Positions 10,428-24,000 of a stretch of 64,000 nucleotides of DNA are shown here, piece by piece. Where the stretch lies: positions 186,001 to 250,000 of the forward strand of contig OX411559.1 in the NCBI GenBank assembly GCA_948146395.1. Direction: 5' to 3'. Under the pieces are notes generated by a model, which saw only the letters and a list, made by a program, of their open reading frames with translations, was not told where the DNA came from and did not search any database. This DNA is from Fragum whitleyi. Its lineage: Eukaryota > Mollusca > Bivalvia > Cardiida > Cardiidae. How positions within the stretch are numbered: position 1 is the first letter of the stretch; each line of letters opens with the position of its first letter. The position numbers were made by a program, and so were the translations under genes.

Positions 10428-13400
10428 GTTTCGTTGCCGTCTGATGCATTCGTTTGTGCGTTTATGCAGCATCCCTGACCCCTTGTTATTCGATTTAATA
10501 GTAATTATTTAATCCTGATTTAATGTTAAATATTTTGGGTACCCATTTTTCGATCGACTTATGCGCCCATGCATCCATACCCACATCGTCCCAAACACGC
10601 GCGTTCACTAGCTATTCAAGTGCACTTCAAATTAACACCGGTTTCGTTGCCGTCTGATGCATCCGTCTGTGCGTTTATGCAGCATCCCTGACCCCTTATT
10701 ATTCGATTTAAAAGTAATTATTTAATCCTGATTTAATGTTAAATATTTTGGGTACCCATTTTTCGATCGACTGATGCGCCCATGGATCCATACCAACATC
10801 GTCCCAAACACGCGAGTTCACTAGCTATGCATGTGCGCTTCAAATTAACACCGGTTTCGTTGCCGTCTGATACATCCGTCTGTGCGTTTATGCAGCATTC
10901 CTGACCCCTTGTTATTCGATTTAATAGTAATTATTTAATCCAGATTTAATGTTAAATATTTTGGGTACCCATTTTTCGATCGACTGATGCACCCATGCAT
11001 CCATACGCACATCGTCCCAAACACGCGCGTTCGCTAGCTATGCATTTGCGTTTCAAATTAACACCGGTTTCGTTGCCGTCTGATGCATCCGTCTGTGCGT
11101 TTATGCAGCATCCCTGACCCCTTGTTATTCGATTTAATAGTAATTATTTAATCCTGATTTAATGTTAAATATATTGGGTACCCATTTTTCGATCGACTGA
11201 TGCGCCCATGCATCCATACCAACATCGTCCAAAATACGCGCGTTCACTAGCTATGCATGTGTGCTTCAAATAAACACCGGTTTCGTTGCCGTCTGATGCA
11301 TTCGTCTGTGCGTTTATGCAGCATCCCTGACCCCTTGTTATTCGATTTAATAGTAATTATTTAATCCTGATTTAATGTTAAATATTTTGGGTACCCATTT
11401 TTCGATCGACTGATGCGCCCATGCATCCATTCTCACATCGTCCAAAACACGCGCGTTCACTAGCTATGCATGTGCACTTCAAATTAACACCGGTTTCGTT
11501 GCCGTCTGATGCATCCGTCTGTGCGTTTATGCAGCATCCCTGACCCCTTATTTTTCGATTTAATAGTAATTATTTAATCCTGATTTAATGTTAAATATTT
11601 TGGGTACCCATTTTTCGATCGACTGATGCGCCCATGCATCCATACCAACATCGTCCCAAACACGCGCGTTCACTAGCTATGCATGTGCGCTTCAAATTAA
11701 CACCGGTTTCGTTGCCGTCTGATGCATCCGTCTGTGCGTTTATGCAGCATCCCTGACCACTTGTTATTCGATTTAATAGTAATTATTTAATCCTGATTTA
11801 ATGTTAAATATTTTGGGCACCCATTTTTCGATCGACTGATGCGCCCATGCATCCATACCCACATCGTCCAAAACACGCGCGTTCACTAGCTATGCATGTG
11901 CACTTCAAATTAACACCGGTTTCGTTGCCGTCTGATGCATTCGTCTGTGCGTTTATGCAGCATCCCTGACCCCTTATTATTCGATTTAATAGTAATTATT
12001 TAATCCTGATTTAATATTAAATATTTTGGGTACGCATTTTTCGATCGACTGATGCGCCCATGCATCCATACCAATATCGTCCCAAACACGCGCGTTCGCT
12101 AGCTATGCATGTGCGCTTCAAATTAACACCGGTTTCGTTGCCGTCTGATGCATCCGTCTGTGCGTTTATGCAGCATCCCTGACCCCTTGTTATTCGATTT
12201 AATAGTAATTATTTAATCCTGATTTAATGTTAAATATATTGGGTACCCATTTTTCGATCGACTGATGCGCCCATGCATCCATACCAACATCGTCCCAAAC
12301 ACGCGCGTTCACTAGCTATGCATGTGCGCTGCAAATTGACACCGGTTTCGTTGCCGTCTGATGCATCCGTCTGTGCGTTTATGCAGCATCCCTGACCCCT
12401 TGTTATTCGATTTAAAAGTAATTATTTAATCCTGATTTAATGTTAAATATTTTGGGTACCCATTTTTCGATCGACTGATGCGCCCATGCATCCATACCAA
12501 CATCGTCCAAAACACGCGCGTTCACTAGCTATGCATGTGCGCTTCAAATAAACACCGGTTTCGTTGCCGTCTGTTGCATTCGTCTGTGCGTTTATGCAGC
12601 ATCCCTGACCCCTTGTTATTCGATTTAATAGTAATTATTTAATCCTGATTTAATGTTAAATATTTTGGGTACCCATTTTTCGATCGACTTATGCGCCCAT
12701 GCATCCATACCCACATCGTCCCAAACACGCGCGTTCACTAGCTATGCATGTGCACTTCAAATTAACACCGGTTTCGTTGCCGTCTGATGCATCCGTCTGT
12801 GCGTTTATGCAGCATCCCTGACCCCTTATTATTCGATTTAAAAGTAATTATTTAATCCTGATTTAATGTTAAATATTTTGGGTACCCATTTTTCGATCGA
12901 CTGATGCGCCCATGCATCCATACCAACATCGTCCCAATCACGCGCGTTCACTAGCTATGCATGTGCGCTTCAAATTAACACCGGTTTCGTTACCGTCTGA
13001 TGCATCCGTCTGTGCGTTTATGCAGCATTCCTGACCCCTTGTTATTCGATTTAATAGTAATTATTTAATCCAGATTTAATGTTAAATATTTTGGGTACCC
13101 ATTTTTCAATCGTCTGATGCACCCATGCATCCATACGCACATCGTCCCAAACACGCGCGTTCACTAGCTATGCATGTGCGCTTCAAATTAACACCGGTTT
13201 CGTTGCCGTCTGATGCATCCGTCTGTGCGTTTATGCAGCATCCCTGACCCCTTGTTATTCGATTTAATAGTAATTATTTAATCCTGATTTAATGTTAAAT
13301 ATATTGGGTACCCATTTTTCGATCGACTGATGCGCCCATGCATCCATACCCACATCGTCCAAAACACTCGCGTTCACTAGCTATGCATGTGCACTTCAAA

Positions 13401-13756
13401 TAAACACCGGTTTCGTTGCCGTCTGATGCATCCGTCTGTGCGTTTATGCAGCATCCCTGACCCCTTGTTATTCGATTTAATAGTAATTATTTAATCCTGA
13501 TTTAATGTTAAATATTTTGGGTACCCATTTTTCGATCGACTGATGCGCCCATGCATCCATACCCACATCGTCCCAAACACGCGCGTTCACTAGCTATGCA
13601 TGTGCACTTCAAATAAACACCGGTTTCGTTGCCGTCTGATGCATTAGTCCGTGCGTTTATTCAGCATCCCTGACCCCTTATTATTCGATTTAATAGTAAT
13701 AATTTAATCCTGATTTAATGTTAAATATTTTGGGTACCCATTTTTCGATCGACTGA
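10428..13756. repeat. Mixed satellite monomers with a diverged 10-monomer spacing repeat
   Basis: About 15.6 monomers. Segments at about 10,450-11,215 and 12,580-13,345 match at 2,130 bp (10 x 213), checked at CATTCCTG (10,896 and 13,026). They differ at many bases, for example TATTCAAGTG at 10,613, CATGGATCC at 10,782 and GATACATCC at 10,869. This makes it an older or more converted duplication than its neighbours. No gene or foreign insert is present. Confidence 0.7.
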
Positions 13757-14399
13757 TGCGCCCATGCATCCATACCAACATCGTCCCAAACACGCGCGTT
13801 CACTAGCTATGCATGTGCGCTTCAAATTAACACCGGTTTCGTTGCCGTCTGATGCATCCGTCTGTGCGTTTATGCAGCATCCCTGACCCCTTGTTATTCG
13901 ATTTAATAGTAATTATTTAATCCTGATTTAATGTTAAATATTTTGGGCACCCATTTTTCGATCGACTGATGCGCCTATGCATCCATACCCACATCGTCCA
14001 AAACACGCGCGTTCACTAGCTATGCATGTGCACTTCAAATAAACACCGGTTTCGTTGCCGTCTGATGCATCCGTCTGTGCGTTTATGCAGCATCCCTGAC
14101 CCCTTATTATTCGATTTAATAGTAATTATTTAATCCTGATTTAATGTTAAATATTTTGGGTCCCCATTTTTCGATCGACTGATGCGCCCATGCATCCATA
14201 CCAACATCGTCCCAAACACGCGCGTTCACTAGCTATGCATGTGCGCTTCAAATTAACACCGGTTACGTTGCCGTCTGATGCATCCGTCTGTGCGTTTATG
14301 CAGCATCCCTGAACCCTTGTTATTCGATTTAATAGTAATTATTTAATCCTGATTTAATGTTAAATATTTTGGGTACCCATTTTTCGATCGACTGATGCG
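13757..14399. repeat. Segment matching 3,106-3,748, joined to the 18-monomer block
   Basis: Three monomers that match the left part of 3,106-3,918 at an offset of 10,651 bp. The homology continues to about 14,569, inside the first 18-monomer unit, where the monomer with AAAATTAAATATTTTAGGG begins. From 14,736 the homology resumes at an offset of 10,438 bp, so exactly one extra monomer lies between the two matches. Confidence 0.78.
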
Positions 14400-17300
14400 C
14401 CCATGCATCCATACCCACATCGTCCAAAACACGCGCGTTCACAAGCTATGTATGTGTGCTTCAAATAAACACCGGTTTCGTTGCCGTCTGATGCATTCGT
14501 CTGTGCGTTTATGCAGCATCCCTGACCCCTTGTTATTCGATTTAATAGTAATTATTTAATCCTGATTTAAAATTAAATATTTTAGGGTACCCATTTTCGA
14601 TCGACTGATGCGCCGTTGCATCCATACCAATATCGTCCCAAACACGCGCGTTCGCTAGCTATGCATGTGCACTTTAAATTAACACCGGTTTCGTTGCCGT
14701 TTGATGCATCCGTCTGTGCGTTTATGCAGCATCCCAGACCCCTTGTTATTCGATTTAATAGTAATTATTTAATCCTGATTTAATGTTAAATATTTTGGGT
14801 ACCAGTTTTTCGATCGACTGATGCGCCCATGCATCCATACCAACATCGTCCCAAACACGCGCGTTCACTAGCTATGCATGTGCGCTGCAAATTAACACCG
14901 GTTTCGTTGCCGTCTGATGCATCCGTCTGTGCGTTTATGCAGCATCCCTGACCCCTTGTTATTCGATTTAATAGTAATTATTTAATCCAGATTTAATGTT
15001 AAATATTTTGGGTACCCATTTTTCGATCGACTGATGCGCCCATGCATCCATACCAACATCGTCCAAAACACGCGCGTTCACTAGCTATGCATGTGCGCTT
15101 CAAATAAACACCGGTTTCGTTGCCGTCTGATGCATTCGTCTGTGCGTTTATGCAGCATCCCTGACCCCTTGTTATTCGATTTAATAGTAATTATTTAATC
15201 CTGATTTAATGTTAAATATTTTGGGTACCCATTTTTCGATCGACTTATGCGCCCATGCATCCATACCCACATCGTCCAAAACACGCGCGTTCACTAGCTA
15301 TGCATGTGCACTTCAAATAAACACCGGTTTCGTTGCCGTCTGATGCATCCGTCTGTGCGTTGATGCAGCATCCCTGACCCCTTATTATTCGATATAAAAG
15401 TAATTATTTAATCCTGATTTAATGTTAAATATTTTGGGTACCCATTTTTCGATCGACTGATGCGCCCATGCATCCATACCAACATCGTCCCAAACACGCG
15501 CGTTCACTAGCTATGCATGTGCGCTTCAAATTAACACCGGTTTCGTTGCCGTCTGATGCATCCGTCTGTGCGTTTATGCAGCATTCCTGACCCCTTGTTA
15601 TTCGATTTAATAGTAATTATTTAATCCAGATTTAATGTTAAATATTTTGGGTACCCATTTTTCGATCGACTGATGCACCCATGCATCCATACGCACATCG
15701 TCCCAAACACGCGCGTTCGCTAGCTATGCATGTGCGCTTCAAATTAACACCGGTTTCGATGCCGTCTGATGCATCCGTCTGTGCGTTTATGCAGCATCCC
15801 TGACCCCTTGTTATTCGATTTAATAGTAATTATTTAATCCTGATTTAATGTTAAATATATTGGGTACCCATTTTTCGATCGACTGATGCGCCCATGCATT
15901 TATACCAACATCGTCCAAAACACGCGCGTTCACTAGCTATGCATGTGTGCTTCAAATAAACACCGGTTTCGTTGCCGTCTGATGCATTCGTCTGTGCGTT
16001 TATGCAGCATCCCTGACCCCTTGTTATTCGATTTAATAGTAATTATTTAATCCTGATTTAATGTTAAATATTTTGGGTACCAGTTTTTCGATCGACTGAT
16101 GCGCCCATGCATCCATACCCACACCGTCCCAAACACGCGCGTTCACTAGCTATGCATGTGCACTTCAAATTAACACCGGTTTCGTTGCCGTCTGATGCAT
16201 TCGTCTGTGCGTTTATGCAGCATCCCTGACCCCTTATCATTCGATTTAATAGTAATTATTTAATCCTGATTTAATGTTAAATATTTTGGGTACCCATTTT
16301 TCGATCGACTGATGCGCCCATGCATCCATACCAACATCGTCCCAAACACGCGCGTTCACTAGCAGTGCATGTGCGCTTCAAATTAACACCGGTTTCGTTG
16401 CCGTCTGATGCATCCGTCTGTGCGTTTATGCAGCATCCCTGACCCCTTGTTATTCGATTTAATAGTAATTATTTAATCCTGATTTAATGTTAAATATTTT
16501 GGGCACCCATTTTTCGATCGACTGATGCGCCCATGCATCCATACCCACATCGTCCAAAACACGCGCGTTCACTAGCTATGCATGTGCGCTTCAAATTAAC
16601 ACCGGTTTCGTTGCCGTCTGATGCATCCGTCTGTGCGTTTATGCAGCATCCCTGACCCCTTGTTATTCGATTTAATAGTAATTATTTAATCCTGATTTAA
16701 TGTTAAATATATTGGGTGCTAATTTTCCGATCGACTGATGCGCCCATGCATCCATACCAACATCGTCCCAAACACGCGCGTTCACTAGCTATGCATGTGC
16801 GCTTCAAATTAACACCGGTTTCGTTGCCGTCTGATGCATTCGTCTGTGCGTTTATGCAGCATCCCTGACCCCTTGTTATTCGATTTAATAGTAATTATTT
16901 AATCCTGATTTAATGTTAAATATTTTGGGTACCAATTTTTCGATCGACTGATGCGCCCATGCATCCATACCCACATCGTCCCAAACACGCGCGTTCACTA
17001 GCTATGCATGTGCACTTCAAATTAACACCGGTTTCGTTGCCGTCTGATGCATCCGTCTGTGCGTTTATGCAGCATCCCTGACCCCTTATCATTCGATTTA
17101 ATAGTAATTATTTAATCCTGATTTAATGTTAAATATTTTGGGTACCCATTTTTCGATCGACTGATGCGCCCATGCATCCATACCCACATCTTCCCAAACA
17201 AGCGCGTTCACTAGCTATGCATGTGCGCTTCAAATTAACACCGGTTTCGTTGCCGTCTGATGCATCCGTCTGTGCGTTTATGCAGCATCCCTGACCCATT

Positions 17301-18233
17301 GTTATTCGATTTAATAGTAATTATTTAATCCTTATTTAATGTTAAATATTTTGGGTACCGATTTTTCGATCGACCGATGCGCCCATGCATCCATACCCAC
17401 ATCGTCCCAAACACGCGCGTTCACTAGCTATGGATGTGCACTTCAAATTAACACCGGTTTCGTTGCCGTCAGATGCATCCGTCTAAGCGTTTATGCAGCA
17501 TCCCTGACCCCTTGTTATTCGATCTAATAGTAATTATTTAATCTTGATTTAATGTTAAATATTTTGGGTACCCATTTTTCGATCGACTGATGCGCCCATG
17601 CATTCATTCCCACATCGTCAAAAACACGCGCGTTCGCTAGCTATGCATGTGCGCTTCAATTAAACACCGGTTTCGTTGCCGTCTGATGCATTCGTCTCTG
17701 CGTTTATGCAGCATCCCTGACCCCTTGTTTTCCGATTTAATAGTAATTATTTAATCCTGATTTAATGTTAAATATTATGGGTACCCATTTTTCGATCGAC
17801 TGATGCGCCCATGCATCCATACCAACATCGTCCCAAACACGAGCGTTCACTAGCTATGCATGTGCGCTTTAAATTAACACCGGTTTCGTTGCCGTCTGAT
17901 GCATTCGCCTGTGCGTTTATGCAGCATCCCTGACCATTTGTTATTCGATTTAATAGTAATTATTTAATCCTGATTTAATGTTAAATATTGTGGGTACCCA
18001 TTTTTCGATCGACTGATGCGCCCATGCATCCAAACCCACATCGTCCCAAACAGGCGCGTTCACTAGCTATGCATGTGCGCTTCAAATTAACACCGGTTTC
18101 GTTGCCGTCTGATGCATCCGTCTGTGCTTTTATGCAGCATCCCTGACCCCTTGTTATTCGATCTAATAGTTATTATTTAATCTTGATTTAATGTTGAATA
18201 TTTTGGGTACCCATTTTTCGATCGACTGATGCG
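14400..18233. repeat. 18-monomer (3,834 bp) tandem higher-order unit, copy 1
   Basis: The spacing to the next copy is exactly 3,834 bp (18 x 213), checked at ACAAGCTATG (14,441 and 18,275), TGCGTTGATG (15,356 and 19,190), TGCTAATT (16,717 and 20,551) and the start of the TATTTTGGGTACCGA monomer (17,339 and 21,173). By eye I found about six differences, among them GCATTTATACC against GCATCTATACC, GTCTGTGCG against GTCTTTGCG at 18,761, and GTCTGGGCG at 20,892. That corresponds to well above 99% identity. No gene is present. Confidence 0.92.
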
Positions 18234-21200
18234 TCCATGCATCCATACCCACATCGTCCAAAACACGCGCGTTCACAAGCTATGTATGTGTGCTTCAAAT
18301 AAACACCGGTTTCGTTGCCGTCTGATGCATTCGTCTGTGCGTTTATGCAGCATCCCTGACCCCTTGTTATTCGATTTAATAGTAATTATTTAATCCTGAT
18401 TTAAAATTAAATATTTTAGGGTACCCATTTTCGATCGACTGATGCGCCGTTGCATCCATACCAATATCGTCCCAAACACGCGCGTTCGCTAGCTATGCAT
18501 GTGCACTTTAAATTAACACCGGTTTCGTTGCCGTTTGATGCATCCGTCTGTGCGTTTATGCAGCATCCCAGACCCCTTGTTATTCGATTTAATAGTAATT
18601 ATTTAATCCTGATTTAATGTTAAATATTTTGGGTACCAGTTTTTCGATCGACTGATGCGCCCATGCATCCATACCAACATCGTCCCAAACACGCGCGTTC
18701 ACTAGCTATGCATGTGCGCTGCAAATTAACACCGGTTTCGTTGCCGTCTGATGCATCCGTCTTTGCGTTTATGCAGCATCCCTGACCCCTTGTTATTCGA
18801 TTTAATAGTAATTATTTAATCCAGATTTAATGTTAAATATTTTGGGTACCCATTTTTCGATCGACTGATGCGCCCATGCATCCATACCAACATCGTCCAA
18901 AACACGCGCGTTCACTAGCTATGCATGTGCGCTTCAAATAAACACCGGTTTCGTTGCCGTCTGATGCATTCGTCTGTGCGTTTATGCAGCATCCCTGACC
19001 CCTTGTTATTCGATTTAATAGTAATTATTTAATCCTGATTTAATGTTAAATATTTTGGGTACCCATTTTTCGATCGACTTATGCGCCCATGCATCCATAC
19101 CCACATCGTCCAAAACACGCGCGTTCACTAGCTATGCATGTGCACTTCAAATAAACACTGGTTTCGTTGCCGTCTGATGCATCCGTCTGTGCGTTGATGC
19201 AGCATCCCTGACCCCTTATTATTCGATATAAAAGTAATTATTTAATCCTGATTTAATGTTAAATATTTTGGGTACCCATTTTTCGATCGACTGATGCGCC
19301 CATGCATCCATACCAACATCGTCCCAAACACGCGCGTTCACTAGCTATGCATGTGCGCTTCAAATTAACACCGGTTTCGTTGCCGTCTGATGCATCCGTC
19401 TGTGCGTTTATGCAGCATTCCTGACCCCTTGTTATTCGATTTAATAGTAATTATTTAATCCAGATTTAATGTTAAATATTTTGGGTACCCATTTTTCGAT
19501 CGACTGATGCACCCATGCATCCATACGCACATCGTCCCAAACACGCGCGTTCGCTAGCTATGCATGTGCGCTTCAAATTAACACCGGTTTCGATGCCGTC
19601 TGATGCATCCGTCTGTGCGTTTATGCAGCATCCCTGACCCCTTGTTATTCGATTTAATAGTAATTATTTAATCCTGATTTAATGTTAAATATATTGGGTA
19701 CCCATTTTTCGATCGACTGATGCGCCCATGCATCTATACCAACATCGTCCAAAACACGCGCGTTCACTAGCTATGCATGTGTGCTTCAAATAAACACCGG
19801 TTTCGTTGCCGTCTGATGCATTCGTCTGTGCGTTTATGCAGCATCCCTGACCCCTTGTTATTCGATTTAATAGTAATTATTTAATCCTGATTTAATGTTA
19901 AATATTTTGGGTACCAGTTTTTCGATCGACTGATGCGCCCATGCATCCATACCCACACCGTCCCAAACACGCGCGTTCACTAGCTATGCATGTGCACTTC
20001 AAATTAACACCGGTTTCGTTGCCGTCTGATGCATTCGTCTGTGCGTTTATGCAGCATCCCTGACCCCTTATCATTCGATTTAATAGTAATTATTTAATCC
20101 TGATTTAATGTTAAATATTTTGGGTACCCATTTTTCGATCGACTGATGCGCCCATGCATCCATACCAACATCGTCCCAAACACGCGCGTTCACTAGCAGT
20201 GCATGTGCGCTTCAAATTAACACCGGTTTCGTTGCCGTCTGATGCATCCGTCTGTGCGTTTATGCAGCATCCCTGACCCCTTGTTATTCGATTTAATAGT
20301 AATTATTTAATCCTGATTTAATGTTAAATATTTTGGGCACCCATTTTTCGATCGACTGATGCGCCCATGCATCCATACCCACATCGTCCAAAACACGCGC
20401 GTTCACTAGCTATGCATGTGCGCTTCAAATTAACACCGGTTTCGTTGCCGTCTGATGCATCCGTCTGTGCGTTTATGCAGCATCCCTGACCCCTTGTTAT
20501 TCGATTTAATAGTAATTATTTAATCCTGATTTAATGTTAAATATATTGGGTGCTAATTTTCCGATCGACTGATGCGCCCATGCATCCATACCAACATCGT
20601 CCCAAACACGCGCGTTCACTAGCTATGCATGTGCGCTTCAAATTAACACCGGTTTCGTTGCCGTCTGATGCATTCGTCTGTGCGTTTATGCAGCATCCCT
20701 GACCCCTTGTTATTCGATTTAATAGTAATTATTTAATCCTGATTTAATGTTAAATATTTTGGGTACCAATTTTTCGATCGACTGATGCGCCCATGCATCC
20801 ATACCCACATCGTCCCAAACACGCGCGTTCACTAGCTATGCATGTGCACTTCAAATTAACACCGGTTTCGTTGCCGTCTGATGCATCCGTCTGGGCGTTT
20901 ATGCAGCATCCCTGACCCCTTATCATTCGATTTAATAGTAATTATTTAATCCTGATTTAATGTTAAATATTTTGGGTACCCATTTTTCGATCGACTGATG
21001 CGCCCATGCATCCATACCCACATCTTCCCAAACAAGCGCGTTCACTAGCTATGCATGTGCGCTTCAAATTAACACCGGTTTCGTTGCCGTCTGATGCATC
21101 CGTCTGTGCGTTTATGCAGCATCCCTGACCCATTGTTATTCGATTTAATAGTAATTATTTAATCCTTATTTAATGTTAAATATTTTGGGTACCGATTTTT

Positions 21201-22068
21201 CGATCGACCGATGCGCCCATGCATCCATACCCACATCGTCCCAAACACGCGCGTTCACTAGCTATGGATGTGCACTTCAAATTAACACCGGTTTCGTTGC
21301 CGTCAGATGCATCCGTCTAAGCGTTTATGCAGCATCCCTGACCCCTTGTTATTCGATCTAATAGTAATTATTTAATCTTGATTTAATGTTAAATATTTTG
21401 GGTACCCATTTTTCGATCGACTGATGCGCCCATGCATTCATTCCCACATCGTCAAAAACACGCGCGTTCGCTAGCTATGCATGTGCGCTTCAATTAAACA
21501 CCGGTTTCGTTGCCGTCTGATGCATTCGTCTCTGCGTTTATTGCAGCATCCCTGACCCCTTGTTTTCCGATTTAATAGTAATTATTTAATCCTGATTTAA
21601 TGTTAAATATTATGGGTACCCATTTTTCGATCGACTGATGCGCCCATGCATCCATACCAACATCGTCCCAAACACGAGCGTTCACTAGCTATGCATGTGC
21701 GCTTTAAATTAACACCGGTTTCGTTGCCGTCTGATGCATCCGCCTGTGCGTTTATGCAGCATCCCTGACCATTTGTTATTCGATTTAATAGTAATTATTT
21801 AATCCTGATTTAATGTTAAATATTGTGGGTACCCATTTTTCGATCGACTGATGCGCCCATGCATCCAAACCCACATCGTCCCAAACAGGCGCGTTCACTA
21901 GCTATGCATGTGCGCTTCAAATTAACACCGGTTTCGTTGCCGTCTGATGCATCCGTCTGTGCTTTTATGCAGCATCCCTGACCCCTTGTTATTCGATCTA
22001 ATAGTTATTATTTAATCTTGAAATTAATGTTGAATATTTTGGGTACCCATTTTTCGATCGACTGATGC
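18234..22068. repeat. 18-monomer tandem higher-order unit, copy 2
   Basis: Directly follows copy 1 in register. It carries a one-base insertion at about 21,541 (TTTATTGCAGC). Near its end it has the CTTGAAATTAATG insertion (22,021), where copy 1 reads CTTGATTTAATG. The junction between the copies lies in a hybrid monomer at 18,181-18,275: its left half resembles the 1,570-type monomer and its right half the ACAAGC-type monomer. Confidence 0.92.
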
Positions 22069-24000
22069 GTCCATGCATCCATTCCCACATCGTCCAAAAC
22101 ACGCGCGTTCACTAGCTATGCATGTGCGCTTCAAATTAACACCGGTTTCGTTGCCGTCTGATGCATCCGTCTGTGCGTTTATGCAGCATCCCTGACCTCT
22201 TGTTATTCGATTTAATAGTAATTATTTAATCCTGATTTAATGTTAAATATATTGGGTACCCATTTTTCGATCGACTGATGCGCCCATGCATCCATACCCA
22301 CATCGTCCCAAACACGAGCGTTCACTAGCTATGCATGTGCGCTTCAAATTAACACCGGTTTCGTTGCCGTCTGATGCATCCGTCTGTGCGTTTATGCAGC
22401 ATCCCTGACCCCTTGTTATTCGATTTAATAGTAATTATTTAATCCTGATTTAATGTTAAATATTTTGGGTACCCATTTTTCGATCGACTGATGCGCCCAT
22501 GCATCCATACCCACATCGTCCAAAACACGCGCGTTCACTAGCTATGCATGTGCGCTGCAAATTAACACCTGTTTCGTTGCCGTATGATGCATTCGTCTGT
22601 GCGTTTATGCAGCATCCCTGACCCCTTGTTATTCGATTTAATAGTAATTATTTAATCCTGATTTAATGTTAAATATTTTGGGTACCCATTTTTCGATCGA
22701 CCGATGCGCCCATGCATCCATACCCACATCGTTCCAAACACGCGCGTTCACTAGCTATGGATGTGCACTTCAAATTAACACCGGTTTCGTTGCCGTCAGA
22801 TGCATCCGTCTGTGCGTTTATGCATCATCCCTGACCCCTTGTTATTCCATCTAATAGTAATTATTTAATCCTGATTTAATGTTAAATATTGTGGGTACCC
22901 ATTTTTCGATCGACTGATGCGCCCATGCATCCATACCCACATCGTCCAAAACAGGCGCGTTCACTAGCTATGCATGTGCGCTTCAAATTAACACCGGTTT
23001 CGTTGCCGTCTGATGCATCCGTCTGTGCGTTTATGCAGCATCCCTGACCCCTTGTTATTCGATTTAATAGTAATTATTTAATCTTGATATAATGTTGAAT
23101 ATTTTGGGTACCCATTTTTCGATCGACTGATGCGTCCATGCATCCATTCCAACATCGTCCTAAACACGCGCGTTCACTAGCTATGCATGTGCGCTTCAAA
23201 TTAACACCGGTTTCGTTGCCGTCTGATGCATCCGTCTGTGCGTTTATGCAGCATCCCTGACCTCTTGTTATTCGATTTAATAGTAATTATTTAATCCTGA
23301 TTTAATGTTAAATATATTGGGTACCCATTTTTCGATCGACTGATGCGCCCATGCATCCATACCCACATCGTCCCAAACACGAGCGTTCACTAGCTATGCA
23401 TGTGCGCTTCAAATTAACACCGGTTTTGTTGCCGTCTGATGCATCCGTCTGTGCGTTTATGCAACATCCCTGACCCCTTGTTATTCGATTTAATAGTAAT
23501 TATTTAATCCTGATTTAATGTTAAATATTTTGGGTACCCATTTTTCGATCGACTGATGCGCCCTTGCATCCATACGCACATCGTCCCAAACACGCACGTT
23601 CACTAGCTTTGCATGTGCGCTTCAAATTAACACCGGTTTCGTTTCCGTCTGATGCATCCGTCTGTGCGTTTATGCAGCATCCATGACCCCTTGTTATTCG
23701 ATTGAATAGTAATTATTTAATCCTGATTTAATGTTAAATATTTTGGGTACCCATTTTTCGATCGACTGATGCGCCCATGCATCCATACCCACATCATCCC
23801 AAACACGCGCGTTCACTAGCTATGAATGTGCGCTTCAGATTAACACCGGTTTCGTTGCCGTCTGGTGCATCCGTCTGTGCGTTTATGCAGCATCCCTGAC
23901 CCCTTGTTATTCGATTTAATAGTAATTATTTAATCCTGATTTAATGTTAAATATTTTGGGTACCCATTTTTCGATCGACTGATGCGCCCATGCATCCATA
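22069..24000. repeat. Right flank of the left domain, copy of 7,150-8,810
   Basis: Up to about 23,720 this follows 7,157-8,810 at the 70-monomer offset, with scattered substitutions such as GATATAATG at 23,085 and CGTCCAAAACAGG at 22,943. The last ATATATTGGG monomers, typical of the left domain, occur here at about 23,314. After 23,720 the monomers change to the middle-domain types. No gene is present. Confidence 0.8.
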
